A stretch of DNA of 64,000 nt from Chenopodium formosanum (lineage: Eukaryota; Streptophyta; Magnoliopsida; Caryophyllales; Amaranthaceae), in NCBI GenBank assembly GCA_024500155.1, contig CM044860.1:6930501-6994500 (forward strand). Direction: 5' to 3'. Both the position numbers and the translations under genes were made by a program. Shown here one piece after another: positions 35,263 to 49,858 of this stretch (its first letter is position 1; the number at the start of each line of letters is the position of its first letter). The notes below the pieces were generated by a model. It ran no database searches and had not been told where the DNA came from. It saw nothing but the letters and a program-made list of their open reading frames with translations.

Positions 35263-36664
35263 ATTACTATGTAAATTGTTGTATGTCTCATTATAGCAGC
35301 AGTAGCACAATATATTCACTTATTTTTTTGTGATCAACTGATCACTATGGTGTCTTGTATTAAGTATGCCTCAAGGCTGGTACTGATGTACTGTCTTGGA
35401 CAATTTATGAATCCACCATCAAGATTGCTTATTGTTTGTAAATTTTTCTGTTGCCTGTACATGCTGCAATGATTGATACAAAAAAAATCTTTCTTGAATG
35501 TCGGCTTTCTATATTTTTTTTTTTCTATTTTTTGTTTAATTTTGGTATAGCTTGTGAAAAAGATATTCTCTGCCTTTGCTCACTGGCCTTGGTTTTCAGG
35601 TTGGATTTGAACCTTACTCAAGCTTGGGGATTGATTAATGCGTTCTCGGATTAATAGTTCTCACCATCTTGCAACTCGAAGCTAATGTCATATGCCTACT
35701 GTATTGATCAAGCATTTTAAGGCTCCTCTTCTCTCGTGCTCTCCCTTCCATGTCCAGTTGTAAAGTTTGTAATACGATTGTGAGTACTCATTATCCATGT
35801 GATGCTAGAATTAGTAAGATTGTCACCAGGAACTTTATAGAATTTACCTTATCTCCCTGTTTTTTTGGGAGCTCACCCACACGTATATTTGTAAGGCAAT
35901 TGCTTGGTTAGTACTTGGTATTGTGTTTGCATTCTTCCCGCTTCCAGGTGCTCCTTGAAGTTTTGTATGTACAGATTATATCTTTGGATTTTGTATAACT
36001 AAAGCAATTCTTTTTATTATGAGGCAACGTATATGTGTTTTAATTCAAGTTGCTGCATATTGTCGTGGCATTGTACCGTGCATCAGAATAGTTTTAAAGA
36101 CTGACTAGTACCTTAGTGTGTCACAGTGTGGAGTGTTTTAGCATCATTTAGTATGACCAATATTACATGCCAACTTTATCAGCCGTTCTAGGTTATTAAA
36201 AAAAAGTATAATATGCTTGAATGTTGATGTACATAAAAAATCTACATGACTGCTGCAAAGTCTTAACAATCCGTCCTAAATCTATGAATATATACAAGTA
36301 CATTATATTGAAATTTCGAAATACCTTCACCGTACGTTTGACATCAAATATTCTTCTAAGACCGATTGATCACAAATACTTGTTGTCCAAACTGGTTTTA
36401 AGGCCAGCCTTTCTCTGCCACAGAAGGAAATAGGGGAAGAGAAGAAAAATAGAACAAATTAAACAGTAAAATTTTTGAAAAATAATTCTAGGTCAGGATA
36501 CTTTCTCTCCCTCTTATCACCAGGTATAATTGTATAAACCTTGGTAAAGAATTTGCTAGTGCACCACCATACGAGATCCAGCTACCGCATTGGTTCGCAT
36601 ACTATAAAATGTATGTGCTCCCTCGTCACAAACAAAATTGAACAGGGCACTAGTTACTATAGCA
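35263..36664. other. Convergent 3' flanks of PRPP synthetase and aspartate-tRNA ligase genes
   Basis: Untranslated and intergenic sequence. No coding region or repeat recognised. Confidence 0.5.
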
Positions 36665-39600
36665 CTATGTTGAAATGACAAGGTCTTTGAGCTGCTGAGG
36701 ATCTACTTCAGAAGGCGCTCGCGTAAGGGCACACTGAGCAGTGGAGGTCTTAGGAAAAGCAATCACATCTCTGATAGAATTTGCTCCAGCCAACAGCATC
36801 ACTAGCCTATCCAGGCCAAAGGCTATGCCTCCTGCATTTTTAAAACAAGATGTTCATAAAGTACTTTGAAGAAAACAAATAACCAGCAAGACGCAATTCA
36901 TAGGAGGGCAAACACAGAATTTAGCCTTTGTACTGTTAAAACAAGAGTTGAGTCTACATAATTTTGAGGAAATTATACAAACCATGTGGAGGAGCGCCCA
37001 TGTCAAAAGCCTCCAAAAGATAGCCAAATTTTGCTTCAGCCTGTGGATCATAAGAAAATTGATAGTCCTTGATATTATTACTTTAAATCACAAGAAAATG
37101 TGACTGTTATTGAAAAAAATTTACTTGCATACAGAATTTTGGAGTCAAATAAAAGTGAAATGTTTTCCCTTTTCTAGGACAAAGAGATTAGCCAATTTAC
37201 AAAGGAAAAACTAGGTATAAAAAGATTTAGTTGGATGTATCAACAAACTCATGCTGAGTTTCCATATAATATCTACTGAATTAGAAACATCAGAATAGTG
37301 GTGTAGTCATAATTTAATCGACCACATTTAAGTACTTTTTCAATTGTTGATTTCGAATCTTTCCTTTCAAAAGAATCTGATAATAACAACACTCCATGTA
37401 AACCAGGAAGAGTTGCTAATTGGTTACATACTTCCATATTTGCATTTTGTGATGTTATTCCCAGTTTACATTTATAAGTATGGGTGTCGCAGAACTATTT
37501 CTATAAAGGAAGCAGACCACAAGTACAATTCACAATGGAACAACTTTAAAGGATTAATCTTATCATTGTATAACAGAAAGACAATGATGATGAAACTATT
37601 ATATACTTCTAAAGGCTTCTGTGACAACAGTATCAAAACCTAAAGGAAGTCTTTTAAACAGATTCAAAGTAGATATCATGATCAAATCTCAGAACAAAAG
37701 GACTAAAGGAGCATCCACAAAGTATTGCAAAAAAAAAAAATTAAAAAAAATTTAAAAATAAAAAAAAATAAAAAAAAGATTCACCGCTGGATGTCCTTTA
37801 AAGATAGTTAAATTCAATTTAATAGCAGTGCTGCTTACTTGTTCTGATGAGATGCCTACAATTTCCAGAACCTTTTCTTGCACCTCTCGCTTATATATTC
37901 TTAAACTTCCTCCACCAATCTGAAAAATTGGAGAAAAAAATCCTATCAAGGGTAAAGATATCAGAAAGTATGTAATGATAGAATAGAAAGTGCACCTCTA
38001 CTCCATTGTAAACCATGTCATATGCCAAAGCTCGGGCAGAGGATAAATCCTCCATGTCTTCAGGGTTTGGAGCAGTAAATGGATGATGCAAAGCCTGCAA
38101 ACAAGTACATTCATGAGAACATATGCATCTGTAATACCATGGAGCACAAAAAGACTAGTAAGATAGTAGGTGGTTCTTTCCTCTCCTCCATACCAGACAA
38201 TCAACGGCAAAGGTACTACACTACTACCAGAGTGAAATAGTATTGAACTTGTACCCAGTTTACTCAAACTGGATAGAAGAACAAAACCATTTTTTTTTTT
38301 CGATAACTTAGGCATGATGATTTTTTATTTTTTTTTTATAGTCCTAAATTACAACAGATTAGAAGGAAACAAGTGGCGAGTGAGTGAGTGATTGAACCGT
38401 GATGATGGAATAGTAGGAATTTCACTCAGCAGGACCCCTTGAATTGATGCTAGTTGTCACACTTAATTGTTCTTTGGGAACATACCCCATATTCCTCCCA
38501 ATGCTTAGCATTACCCATACAGTTCCATTATGAATATAAATTTTTTACAGGAAACAGCTACATTCCAGGACACAGGATAGCAGTTATGAAATACTCCACA
38601 AAAATTATGTAACTACACCAAGAACCTTCTTACTGAATGTATAATGATCATATCAACAATGTGACAACTGTTGAAGCTTTTATATGTAACTGCCAGAAAT
38701 GAAAAAAGTTAATCAAATGCCAAATGAAGAACTTGGAATGGAAGCCCTCACCAAAATATCACGAACTTGTCAAAAGAAGTATTTAATTTTGTATCACCAT
38801 AGTGCAATTTGTATCATTACAAAGAAAGACCATCATTATTCTGAGCAGAATAGAAGAGAGATAAATATGATACTGCAACGAACCTCAAGCCTCTGTTCAT
38901 CATCGTTCCACTCAAACATCGGGAAATCAGTCACCCAAAGAATTGAATGCTTGGACTGAGGCGGAGAGAAAAAGCAAGTGACAAACTGATATAGATGGAC
39001 ATCACAAACTCAATCATAATGAGTAAAATAACAAGCAAAACTTACATGGTCAGCCATACCCAGTTCATGTGCCACATGTAACCTTAGTCGATCAAGAGTT
39101 TTGTTCACAGACTTCTCCATACCCACAGCAAACAAGATAAGGTCACCAGATTGAGCAGAGCAGAGGCTCAATAGTTTTTCTTTATTTTGTTGATTCAAAC
39201 TTGACGCTAAAGCAGGAATTCCTTCAAGCTCCCCTGAAGAACCACAAAAATTTAAGTCTAATCCTTAACGTTTAAATATGTAAACTAATGATAAAAACAT
39301 ATATGAACGTACCATCACTTGTGACCTTCAGGAAAGGCAAACCTTTAGCCCCAGATTTGAATGCTTCCTTATAGATATCACCCTTCTTCAGTGCTGTATT
39401 AGAATAAACACTTGCAGCTGCGGGTACACATAACGCCTTTATCACACCTCCACTAGCCAATGCATCTTCGAAAACTTTGAATGTAGACCCAGAAAATACA
39501 TCAGAGACCTACATTAAGAAAAACTTCAACTTAATCAACTGTTGCAATTAATTAACAGTAAAGTGAACGGTATATCTGTGGATGACCAACACTATAATTC

Positions 39601-42600
39601 TAATGGAGTAAAAAATCTTACATCTCTTAGCTCAAGACCAAAACGAAGATCTGGTCTGTCAGTTCCATATCGGTTCATTGCTTCAGCATAAGTAAGCCTG
39701 GGGAAAGGGTTGGGAAGCTCAATACCTTGGATCTCCCGGAAAACCTGAAGACAACAATAGCTCAGTCAAATGTCCTAGGAAGCTTTAACCTTCAAGAAAC
39801 AATCAGATCATAAAGCATTAAAAATGAAATCTTCAATTATTGTTGATGAGCACAATTTGCAAGACATGGCCTACTATAATTCACATCCAAGGGATCAAAA
39901 TCCACAATCCCCCTAACCCCCCACCCCCCAAATGAAATAAAAAATTAAAGCAATCTAGTAGAACAAAAGAAGCAACAAAGAAATATTGCATAAAGGCTTC
40001 GCACAAACAAGTGCTACACATTAACAAAAGGCAAAAGCACCATCTTCCAATTTCAAGAAGATTTGCAACTTTACAAGCTTTGTACTTGCTACATCGCACC
40101 TTGAGAAAATTTGAGAGTTAAACATTTGGAGCATAAACCAACCTAGACATGAAGAGAACATGAAACATTCCACTCTGCCTATGAACAGAGAGTTTGAAAG
40201 ACAATACACCCAGCATTTCTAGCATAATCAATTTTCCTATATTCCTAAAAATAACGCCTATTACAGCATTCCGAATCTAACATATGAGAGTTTAGCATGA
40301 GCAGACGACATTATGACAATTTAGTAGTAAGTGAGGAAAGAGCAATTTATTGGTTTGAACAGATTAAGATGATACTGTAATTCATTTACAATGAAAGCAT
40401 GGAATTGTGCACATTAATTGTATTACTTTGTCTTCAATTTCTTAATATTTGCTTCAGATATTAGCCTTTAGAACTATTAATATTACTATCAACATACAGA
40501 CCTTCCTAATCAAATCTTCATTTAGCTTTAGCATCTCTTCCAAAGGAGTAAATGCCAGTTCCATATCTAGTTGGGTGAACTCAGGCTGCCTGTCAGCTCT
40601 CAGATCCTCATCCCGAAAGCATCTGCAAGAGAATCCAGAAAGAATCTCCTAAATTAGTTCAAATTATGTCTTATTCAGTAAAATTCTACTTTCTAGTTCA
40701 GTATGTCCTCGCTTTGCAATATATGTTCTTTTACTTTTTTAGGAGAGAGGAAAGGATATGCAAAATTTGGAAAAGACTAGAATTTGTAACAGATGGAAAC
40801 AGTTAAAAACATCAACCAGAGACACAAAGTCTACTGTTCAACACAATCACAACAACACAAGTAAAGATCTGCAGTCAAGAACTGTATTACCTTGCTACTT
40901 GATAATATCTGTCAAAGCCTGAAACCATTAGCATTTGCTTGAATAACTGAGGACTTTGAGGCAAGGCATAAAACATTCCTGGCTTCATATACGCATATGG
41001 GTGAGTATAAGCGGTACAAGATATAATGTGTAACTGAAGGACAGGATATAAATTGCTCAACTAGATATATATACTTTCATATCAGACACTTTTGTATTCT
41101 CCCATTGGACATATCGCAAGAGCATACACATGTTCATACAAATATTACTAAGTTACTCAGGGGGATTTGTGGGGGAGGGGGGAGGGGGTAGGGGTGGACA
41201 AAGCCACCTATCAACATATCACATACCAAATTATAATAAAGGGGTGTAGAACATCTACAATGAGAAAAGTTACAAAAATTCATAGGATCTCATCATCTCA
41301 AATTTTGACTTCAGATGAGCCAAGAATTCTACAAATACATTGCATGTTATCAAACAGTTTTAGGTCACAGTTGACAAGTAGTTAACACATCATAGTCTTA
41401 AACTAGTCCAAGAGAATATATCTGATAACCAAAAAGTGAAAAAGAGTAGAAAAAAAACAGGCCAATACCTGAACTCTTGAAGGCACTAAATAATCTCGAG
41501 CACCCTCTGGGGTAGACCTAGAAAGCATTGGAGTCTCAATCTGCCCAATAAATAAGGTAAACATCAGTGATAATAAACAATGCAAGATACAGCCAATGAT
41601 AAGAATAGTGACAGCAAGCACGCACCTCCACGAAGCCAAGTGCATCTTCCAGGTATCTTCGTATGAGTTTCATCACTCTATGCCGCAAAAGTATGTTTGA
41701 ATTCATTTGATGTCGACGCAAATCTAAGCACCGGTATCTAGAAAAACATAAGTATATCAGTGAAATGATCATCTTGATTATAACAGAAAACAAAGGAAGA
41801 GGCTAAATGTTTATTATGTCTGAATTTCTCATCTTCAAAATCAAGGGCTGTCTTGAATCACGAGTGAGCTCATACCACCCTAAAATAACTTCTAGGGGTC
41901 CCACACATCTGTATACTTGAATAGAAAGACATCTGAGCCATCCAACATCACTCATTAAAATATGGTTTTTTTTTATCATCCTGCGGTATTAGAGGACCCT
42001 AGAGACCATAATAATTATTTCTTCCCTCTTTCCTATTTTTTTCCCTCTATTGACGCACCCTGGAAAAAACTGCTATCAAACCACATGCAGCTTCCTTTGA
42101 CATATATCCTAAGGAGGTTACAATACCAACACTATCTTTAAGTCAAATTTCAGTGATCTGTGGTTTACTTTTTCTATTGGTTAGGAGAATGGGATGGCTG
42201 GGGTAGGTCCTGTACAGCAGACACATCGTTGGGTTCAGAACATCTCAGCATTCGATTTCCACAGGCTCTGCCCAGTATTTCTGAACAAGATAACCATATC
42301 CATATTGTACATTACTTAATTATTGTCATGCATACAGAAGGGGAGTGAAATGTGCAATGAGCAGTAATAATTTCACCTTCACTAGAACAACTACAATATG
42401 GTATATAACTACATACTTCGTATCTGTTTTGGTGTAACAAATTTAACCATGCAATACAAGGTCCAAATAGGTATGAGCCATAAAACTCATTGGAATAAAA
42501 AAAAAAAATAGCAAGTAGACATTCAAAATTGACATTCAGCAAGAATCAATGTTCACTTCTCCGGCATTAAAATTGCCAAAGCAAACAGCCAACTAAAATG

Positions 42601-44494
42601 AAGTAGCTTGGTAAAAAATCAGATCACGACTCTATTAAGACCTTTACATCCACCACAATATCCTATCAAAGTAATATCAAATCATAAAGAGCTACCTTAA
42701 ACGTATATCCTCCTTCACAGAGTCTTTCACATCATCTGAAGTAGTAACCAAAAAGGGCAATTTGGCCTTTACAGAATTTAAAACTTTGACATGCTCTGCA
42801 GCAACCTGCAAATAACGGTAGTGCCATTGAGGACATGAATTGGCATGTTGAAGTTGGCAAGATAAACAACTTTTGACATTCAAATGAAGAGTATAAAAAG
42901 TAAAGAAATAAGAACCAAAATCGTGCATTGTGTTCTACGTGTACATATGAGAGCACAAGTACCCATTGATCACTTTCCGTAGTCAACAATGTTCCAATAT
43001 CTGCTAGACGTCATTCCCATTCAAATGTTAACCAAAGTTAAAGCCTTTCAGGAAACAGACAAACTGGCGAGTGAGGAGTGAGGGCTTTATTTTATTTTTG
43101 AGGGATTGCAATTTTCATTACACCAGTCGTTTTAAGAGCAAGTTTATTTACAAAGTCACAAACAGCACAAACATACCTCCACCATTCCAGTTTTCATCTT
43201 TTTATTAGCAGCTTCGCCCGGTCTCAAACGCACTACTCCTTCAACAGCAATCACATATTCGAGCCTCACATTGTTCACCGAAGAATGTGCCTCAGGGAAA
43301 TCATTGGGAAGTGTTGTAATCTGTTCAAAAAGCATCAATAGCATTCCTTTCAAGATGACTCATTTTAAAATAAGGAAAACATAATCAATTTGCATGCATA
43401 CCAATTCTCAAATTTAGAAAGAAAACCTAATCCCTCCTTGGTTCATTGAAGCACAAAAACCAGCTGAAAATTAAAAGAAAGTTCTTGCACAAACAAAAGC
43501 ATATAGTAAACAGTGCAATTTGAGCCCCGGATTGATGATGGGCTTTGGTGTGATAACTCACACAGTCACACTCATTACTCAACAAGGAACTTATCACAAC
43601 ATATCTTATTACAAAGTTAACTAAGGCTTACTACCAATGTTTTAGATAACTACCAATAAATCCAAAATGGCAAGAAGTCCACCAACAAGGGGCTGAAACA
43701 CCGAAAACCGAGCCTAAACAACCAACATTGTCTTTCAACTAGGCGCGCCTAAGTTGAACAAATAACTCTTTGAAAAGAGATAAATAAGGAGAGCATTAAT
43801 AACACAAGAATGTAATTCAAATCCTTCAAAGTGAGAATTCTTGCATCACACTTCAAATTGATGAAGACACAGTATTCAGTCAACAATTAAAGTTGCATAC
43901 TAGATCAATTCACCATAATTCTCTTAAATGGGATTCACTCCTCACACCACCCAACAAAATAATTCAACACAACAACAATATATATAACAAAAATGAACAT
44001 GATTCTTTGTATAACAAGGTAATATACATGATCAAAATATCATATAATATCACATAATTATACCAAATTTATAAGCAAAAATATAAAACTTTGATAAATT
44101 ATACCTGAACAATGCCAGAATGATCTCGAAGATTAACAAAAGTGACTCCACCATGAACCCGATGAAGAGCGACCCACCCACAAAGAGTGACCCGTTTACC
44201 CACATCATCCTCACCCAAATGCCCACATAAAGCAGTCCGATTAACCCACTCCAAGTTTGTATCTTTTGATGGTTGAAACGGGTCGGGGACCCGGGTTTGC
44301 TGTTCTGTACCTTGTAAAGTAGCTGATACATTAGAACAATTGCAGAGTGTTCTGTGAGAAATTGAAGGGTGAGGATTGAATTTGAGGGAGGAGAGAGAAA
44401 GGGGGATAAGAGTAGAAGTCGTGGGGAAGAAGAAGAAAGGTTTGACATTGGGACGAAGGGTAAAGATAGGGAGAGTTCTTAGCAGTTTAGCCAT
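36665..44494 (-). CDS. Aspartate-tRNA ligase, chloroplastic/mitochondrial (bacterial type)
   Basis: Charges organellar tRNA-Asp. Fifteen exons, all in phase, on the minus strand: 44494-44105, 43320-43177, 42805-42696, 41737-41626, 41540-41469, 40982-40891, 40622-40502, 39744-39622, 39508-39313, 39233-39046, 38955-38884, 38094-37996, 37919-37839, 37040-36983, 36831-36665; 674 aa. The N-terminus MAKLLRTLPIFTLRPNVKPF is a likely dual-targeting presequence. The OB-fold anticodon domain contains GKRVTLCGWV and GVTFVNLRDHSG. Class II motifs: IETPMLSRSTPEGARDYLVP, motif 2 CFRDEDLRADRQPEFTQLD, motif 3 GGIAFGLDRLVMLL. The bacterial-type GAD insertion domain lies at about residues 390-516. The size fits AspS-type plant enzymes. 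No lesions found. Confidence 0.95.
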
Positions 44495-45208
44495 TGTTTG
44501 TTTGAGCAGTCAATGTCAATTTGAGAGCATTGGTTCTTCTTCGACTAGTTTAGCATAATTTTGGTACTTACTTCGTGGTATTCATGGGCACCAAATCCTA
44601 CGACTCTACGAGCCAAGATAGTAGTGATAGCTAGATATATGGGTATACTTTCATGGATTCACGCCCGATCCATCCGATTGAAGCGGGTATGAGTATGATG
44701 TGTTATACTTTTATGGATCTACACCGGATCCATTTAATTGAAGAGGGTATGAGAATGACGAAGATGGGTATGGATATCAAAAGTTATACCCGTCATAAAT
44801 AGTGGGTAAGTGGTGGATTTGAAATCATACTTGCTTCATATCTAAGTCAAATTTTCTCGGATCTATCCGTCCATCCAATACTTCAATCCCTACTTTGTAT
44901 TCACAACATCACAACTAATAGCTGGGAAATGGATATCTACACAAGTGGTGGAATTGATGAAGATTTAAATCATACACTCCATGGGTAATGGGTAGGTAGT
45001 GTGGAATTGTGGATATAGAAAATTTAGGTGAATGTGTTGGAGAAAATATTTGTTTTTAAACCGCTCTTATGTCATCCCTAAACCAAAATCGAAACATAGC
45101 TAACCTCATTAGAGTTGTTTAGAATAATTACTACTTGTGTTAGAGTGTGTCTTGAACATTTTGTAATACCCCTCGTGATTGCTTTAAAAGAATTTGATAT
45201 ATTACTCA
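44495..45208. other. Intergenic, upstream of aspartate-tRNA ligase gene
   Basis: Promoter side of the minus-strand gene, including a diverged 60-bp duplication at 44641-44760. No gene seen. Confidence 0.5.
44641..44760. repeat. Diverged tandem duplication, 60-bp period, two copies
   Basis: GTTATACTTTTATGGATCTA-like start in both copies, then GGATCCAT...ATTGAAG.GGGTATGAG at an offset of 60 bp. Confidence 0.7.
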
Positions 45209-45470
45209 TGTCAACAAGATGCATCTTTTTTTTAAGGGATTTCATATGCTAAGATACTCCACAAGTAAGTGTGCTCGGCTAGGATTGTTAGGAGTAGTCT
45301 TAGGGTGGGTGACCTCATGGGAAGTTTTCCCGAAACGCGCATGAGTGTAGACAGAATGTGTTGGAAGGAATCGTGTTGGTTTGTGAGGACAATTGTTAGC
45401 CCTTGATGCGCATTTCGTGACAATAGGGCCCTCCCTAATTTGTTTGGGGTCGGAGTGTTACACATTTAAT
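45209..45470 (+). repeat. 5S-rRNA-derived repeat (Cassandra-like TRIM LTR or 5S-derived SINE)
   Basis: Within it, AAGTGTGCTCGGCTAGGA and TAGGGTGGGTGACCTCATGG correspond in order and spacing to box A (AAGCGTGCTTGGGC) and box C (GGATGGGTGACCTCCTGGGAAG) of plant 5S rRNA, so the internal RNA polymerase III promoter is partly kept. It is not a functional 5S gene: the 5' third does not match and substitutions are many. The right end GGAGTGTTACA mirrors the TGTAACACTCC start of a TRIM LTR on the other strand. Exact ends and target duplication are unresolved. Confidence 0.6.
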
Positions 45471-45724
45471 CAAACTGTTTGTTTTTTTAAAATAGCTAAC
45501 ATCATTAGCGATTTTGACCAAATTGTTATTTTTGGCTAAGATTTGTTTTTTAATTTATGAAATTTGAATTGCATCACGAACTAAATTGACGTTGTTATGT
45601 TGTTGGATGTGAGGATGTATTCAATGAGCTAATGGCGGATCTAAAAAGTATTGATGAGTCAAAATAAAAATGAGGGCAACTTCAAATTTACAATTGGCCT
45701 AAAACAATGATTGTTAATTGGTCA

Positions 45725-46511
45725 TGTAGGGTTTTATAGGTACTACGCAGCGGAAATAAACATGAATCATATTCATACAGTACCTAATCCAAGGATCTAA
45801 TGCATAACACATAAAGCACAAATAATCGTACCTTTGAAGCGTGATTCCACGTGCGATCGAGCAAGAACAAAAGGAGGTAAAGAACCCCAAGCGTGATTCC
45901 TCTACTTGGTCCACGGGCACAGATTAAGACCTCCACTAATGCTAGTTAGTCGTGACTGAACACTTCAATCAACCTTCAACGGAGAGGAGAGACATACTAA
46001 CCAAGAACCACCACGATAACCACCACACGCGCCACCAAGGGGTGGCTGGCCGTACGGACGTGAGGGGAGGAAGAGGGCCGTGAGTTGGAGAGAGGATTAG
46101 GGTTTTGGGATTGGTTGCCTTGATGTCAAAATTCACAGTGTGTGAATTATGACTTCTTTCAGCAAACCCTAGGCATGGTTCTTATTTATAGATCTCATCT
46201 CTAAATAAGAGCCCATGTCAAAAGCCCAAAACCTAATTCCAATCTAACTATGCTAGCCCAATCCAATTCATGATTAGTTAATTGCTCATGAGGCCCATTA
46301 ATGGGCCTCTTACTTGCTTAACCCAATACCCTTGTGTGTGACCAATATAGGATCCATTCTAAAGGGCTTTGGGCTATTTGACTAGCCCAAAGATCATCTC
46401 TCATAGTCTAGCAACAGAGGATGACGCCCCAATAGAATGAACTTATTATCTCCATAATAGTGATCCTTGATATATCTAGTAATTGCACTTATCGAAGACA
46501 CAATTCCTTCA
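45725..46511 (-). repeat. Left (3') LTR of the non-autonomous Copia-derived element
   Basis: Starts TGTAGGGTTTTATAGG and ends ATTCCTTCA; 787 bp, same length as the right copy. Confidence 0.95.
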
Positions 46512-46524
46512 ATCTCCCACTTGT
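46512..46524 (-). promoter_or_regulatory. Polypurine tract of the non-autonomous element
   Basis: Minus strand ACAAGTGGGAGAT next to the LTR start TGAAGGAATT; same tract as in the first Copia element. Confidence 0.8.
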
Positions 46525-49500
46525 CTGAGACAAGTATGCATTCAAATTCCTTAAGTCATTTTGTGTCGATTTGATAATATGATTGCATCTTATGCTAATC
46601 CATATTAATCTACAAATCGTTTCTTGAAATCTGAGTTAGAATTACAAAACAAATGGTTACCATGTAACACATTTGAGCACGGCCATGCATTTTCTGAATT
46701 CTCCCTCTTCAAGAGGCCAAAACATGACACATTCCTAATTTAATAGGTAGACTCTATCCAATCTTGTGGCAACCAAAGCTCCCACTCAACTTCTGAAATA
46801 ACCAGGAAACACCCTTTATAATCTCCAGTTACGGGTAGACGTTTGAATGTACCACAGTTATATCATCCATTGAATGAAATCAATGTTCCACTCATGTCAA
46901 AGGAATCCACTAATATATCCGGAAATTCTATACTTGAATTTCAAAGTTGGTCTATAGTTCGATCCTGCATCATTCATGCATATCCATGTGATTAACCGAG
47001 CTTCATCACTATGCTCCTATAGCCCATGAAACCGAGCTATCCAATCAATCTTACATGCTAGTCCATTCATTGAAATCATTTATGTCCACTTTAATGATTT
47101 CGAACTAGGAACTTAAATAATATGTGGATTTTGTTCACCTGTGGGGTTTCATACACCAGGTCTCTATCGAATAGATAACCTGATGAGCCCATCAATCCAT
47201 AATTATTTTTGGACATTTTATTTAATTTTGAAACCACAATTAAATAAGATTGAAACTTTGTTTCAATTGATAAACATAATTCTGCAAGCTAATGTATTTA
47301 CTTTTGTAATATGCTTTCTCAAAACATACACAACTAAAATTACATAACTTGCTTCAATCCAAAAACCTTAGTATGACTCTCATACCTTGGTCATGGAAGG
47401 GGTTTAGAAAGTAGAGTTCATGAGACATTCTCATAAACATGAACTTTGCAATTTCTAAATTTTATAATCATTTTCATCTCCATACACTAAGAATTTTCCT
47501 TTGCCCTTTCGCAAGGAACTTTGGAATTTCTAATTTGTATTCCAACGTTACATTGGATTTCGATTGAAATCTATCATCACTTGTTCTTTAAAACACGTGA
47601 ATCAAATGGATAAGTATAGTCCATGACATGCATGATGAGTCCTTTGCAAATTGCATAAGGATCATCACTCAAAGTCTTAATTTCATCAACCTTTCTTAAA
47701 GTATTGAATCATTAAGCAATGTGCCATGTTACATGGGATTGAAACTCTTTTCAATATAATGTTGAACCCTATAAGAATCTTATCAATATAAGCTTCTTAA
47801 CCAAACTCAAACATCCTTCGAGACCTATCTATATAGATCTTGAATCCCAAATGTACTCATCTTCTTCTTCAAGGTTTTCATACAAAATGCAATAGCCATT
47901 ACTTGATCCTTCATTAATTGCTCTTTGTACTGGGCCAAGAAGACTTCATAGCTCCCACTAAACATCTTGTACATACAAGACCTTTTCTTCATTTTACAAG
48001 AACATCAAACGATTTGATTAACTCATAAAATTAAGAACATTAACTCCCTGATGCTAACTTCAATCCATTATGGATCTTTTAGGCATCCCTAGGATTATTG
48101 GATCTCCAAACTTTTGATTGTATCATATACAAATCTTATTTCATGAACAATTTCAAGAAAGTGTTTTGAAATCCATCTACCAAATCTCATAAGGTAGAAA
48201 TCACTAAAGTATCTTTAATAGATCTTTGCAACATGACTAATGTAAAGGTTTCATCGTAATCATAGTCATACTATGAATTTGTTGAATCCTTTAACAAGTC
48301 TTTGCTTTAGTTAGAAAACATTTTCTTTCTTGTCTGCTTTGCTTATATTGGGTTTCACCCAATTTAGGCAAATTATTCAAGTGTCATACACTTGCTTACA
48401 GACTTAGAATCTATTTCAGATTTCCTGGTTTTAAACCACTTAAAGTCATAACTTGTCAAATCATCTTTATTACTTGCATAATCATCATCATGTTCCAAAA
48501 TAAATATTTTAGAACTCTTAGTCAATATGAAATCATATTTCTTTGGCTAAGATTTTCATATGCTAGTTATCCTTGTGGGTTTGATGCAACAATTGAAACT
48601 CATACAACAACTTTGTTTAGTTTTCAATGAGAAACGACAATTGAGGATGTGCACTTGGAATGTACTACCTTCGACACATGGTTATTAATCCCATTACACT
48701 TGATGAGACCACGCGTTGTCATTTGTAACATGAGGTGAATCATGCTCATATTGTTTTTGTTATTCAATTACTTCTCGAATTTCTTCAAGATTTTCGAAAT
48801 CACTTTTCTTGAACTCTTTCAAGGCTCTCGAACTTTTCAAGATTCTTATACTCCCACTTGCCTTTTGAGGAGGCATATTTAGCATAGGGTGAACCAATCA
48901 TGGTTTGAACCACGTTTGTTTGTTGCTTTTCTCAAACTCTTTTGAGATTTACACTACTCCCACTTGACCTTTTGGAACAATTTCCATAAGGGCACCTACT
49001 TGAGCAACAAACATTTTGTGCTAAGTATGGTTTGTATAGTAGTACCCCTTGCTGTATATAGGAATCGAGTGTGCTTTAAACGTTTTAATACAACTTTTAT
49101 TCCTTACTTTGTAGAAAGACTATATAAGAACTTCTCTTATCCATATCACATATGAAGCCTTTGCTACATTCTGATTTGACCTATGTAATTTTAGTTTAGT
49201 TTTGTAGCTTATCTTAAAAGTATATCCCTTGAACAATGGTTGGAAGATAGGTAATTTACATCCATTATCAAAATATATCTCATATAGGTTGATAGCTCCC
49301 TTCATAAACACTTCACAAGGTTTTCTTTCGGAGTTTGTTGTAAAACGATTTCACAACTCTTGGATGTTTATCAAGGTCTTGGCTTAAATTCTCATTATTA
49401 CGATCATATCACAATACTTTGAATGTGTTGCCAAGTACATGTCTTGACTTAAATTTTCACAATTACAATCATATTGTAATGTAATCATTTTCTTGTCAAG

Positions 49501-49812
49501 TTGATACTGAACTTCATACTGAACATTTTTGAACTTTTCAAAATCTTCACTATTGTGTTACAACTAAGCACAAGTGATCATATCACAAATGAAGTTTCAC
49601 TGTCCGTCTCTAGCCTTGAACCTTTGGTTTTCTTACATCGATATGTATTCGACCTTGAGTTCTCATCATCATTTCTCTAAATGGTGACTTAGTCAAATTT
49701 TCAAATTAGAATGATAATTACATATATCAATAGATTCATAATCTAATGATATTGAAAGTCCATCCCTTTGGATCTTTCGCATGCAATTTTCATTTTCATT
49801 CGAATTAATTGA

Positions 49813-49858
<46 letters not shown>

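Noticed and set aside
44641..44760. Ends of a transposon
   Set aside because: The two copies are in direct orientation with no target duplication; a simple diverged tandem duplication explains them.
45232..45465. Minus-strand 77-codon frame
   Set aside because: Antisense of the 5S-rRNA-derived repeat.
45200..45470. Functional 5S rRNA gene
   Set aside because: Only the internal promoter half matches and it carries many substitutions; it lacks a proper 5' end and tandem context.
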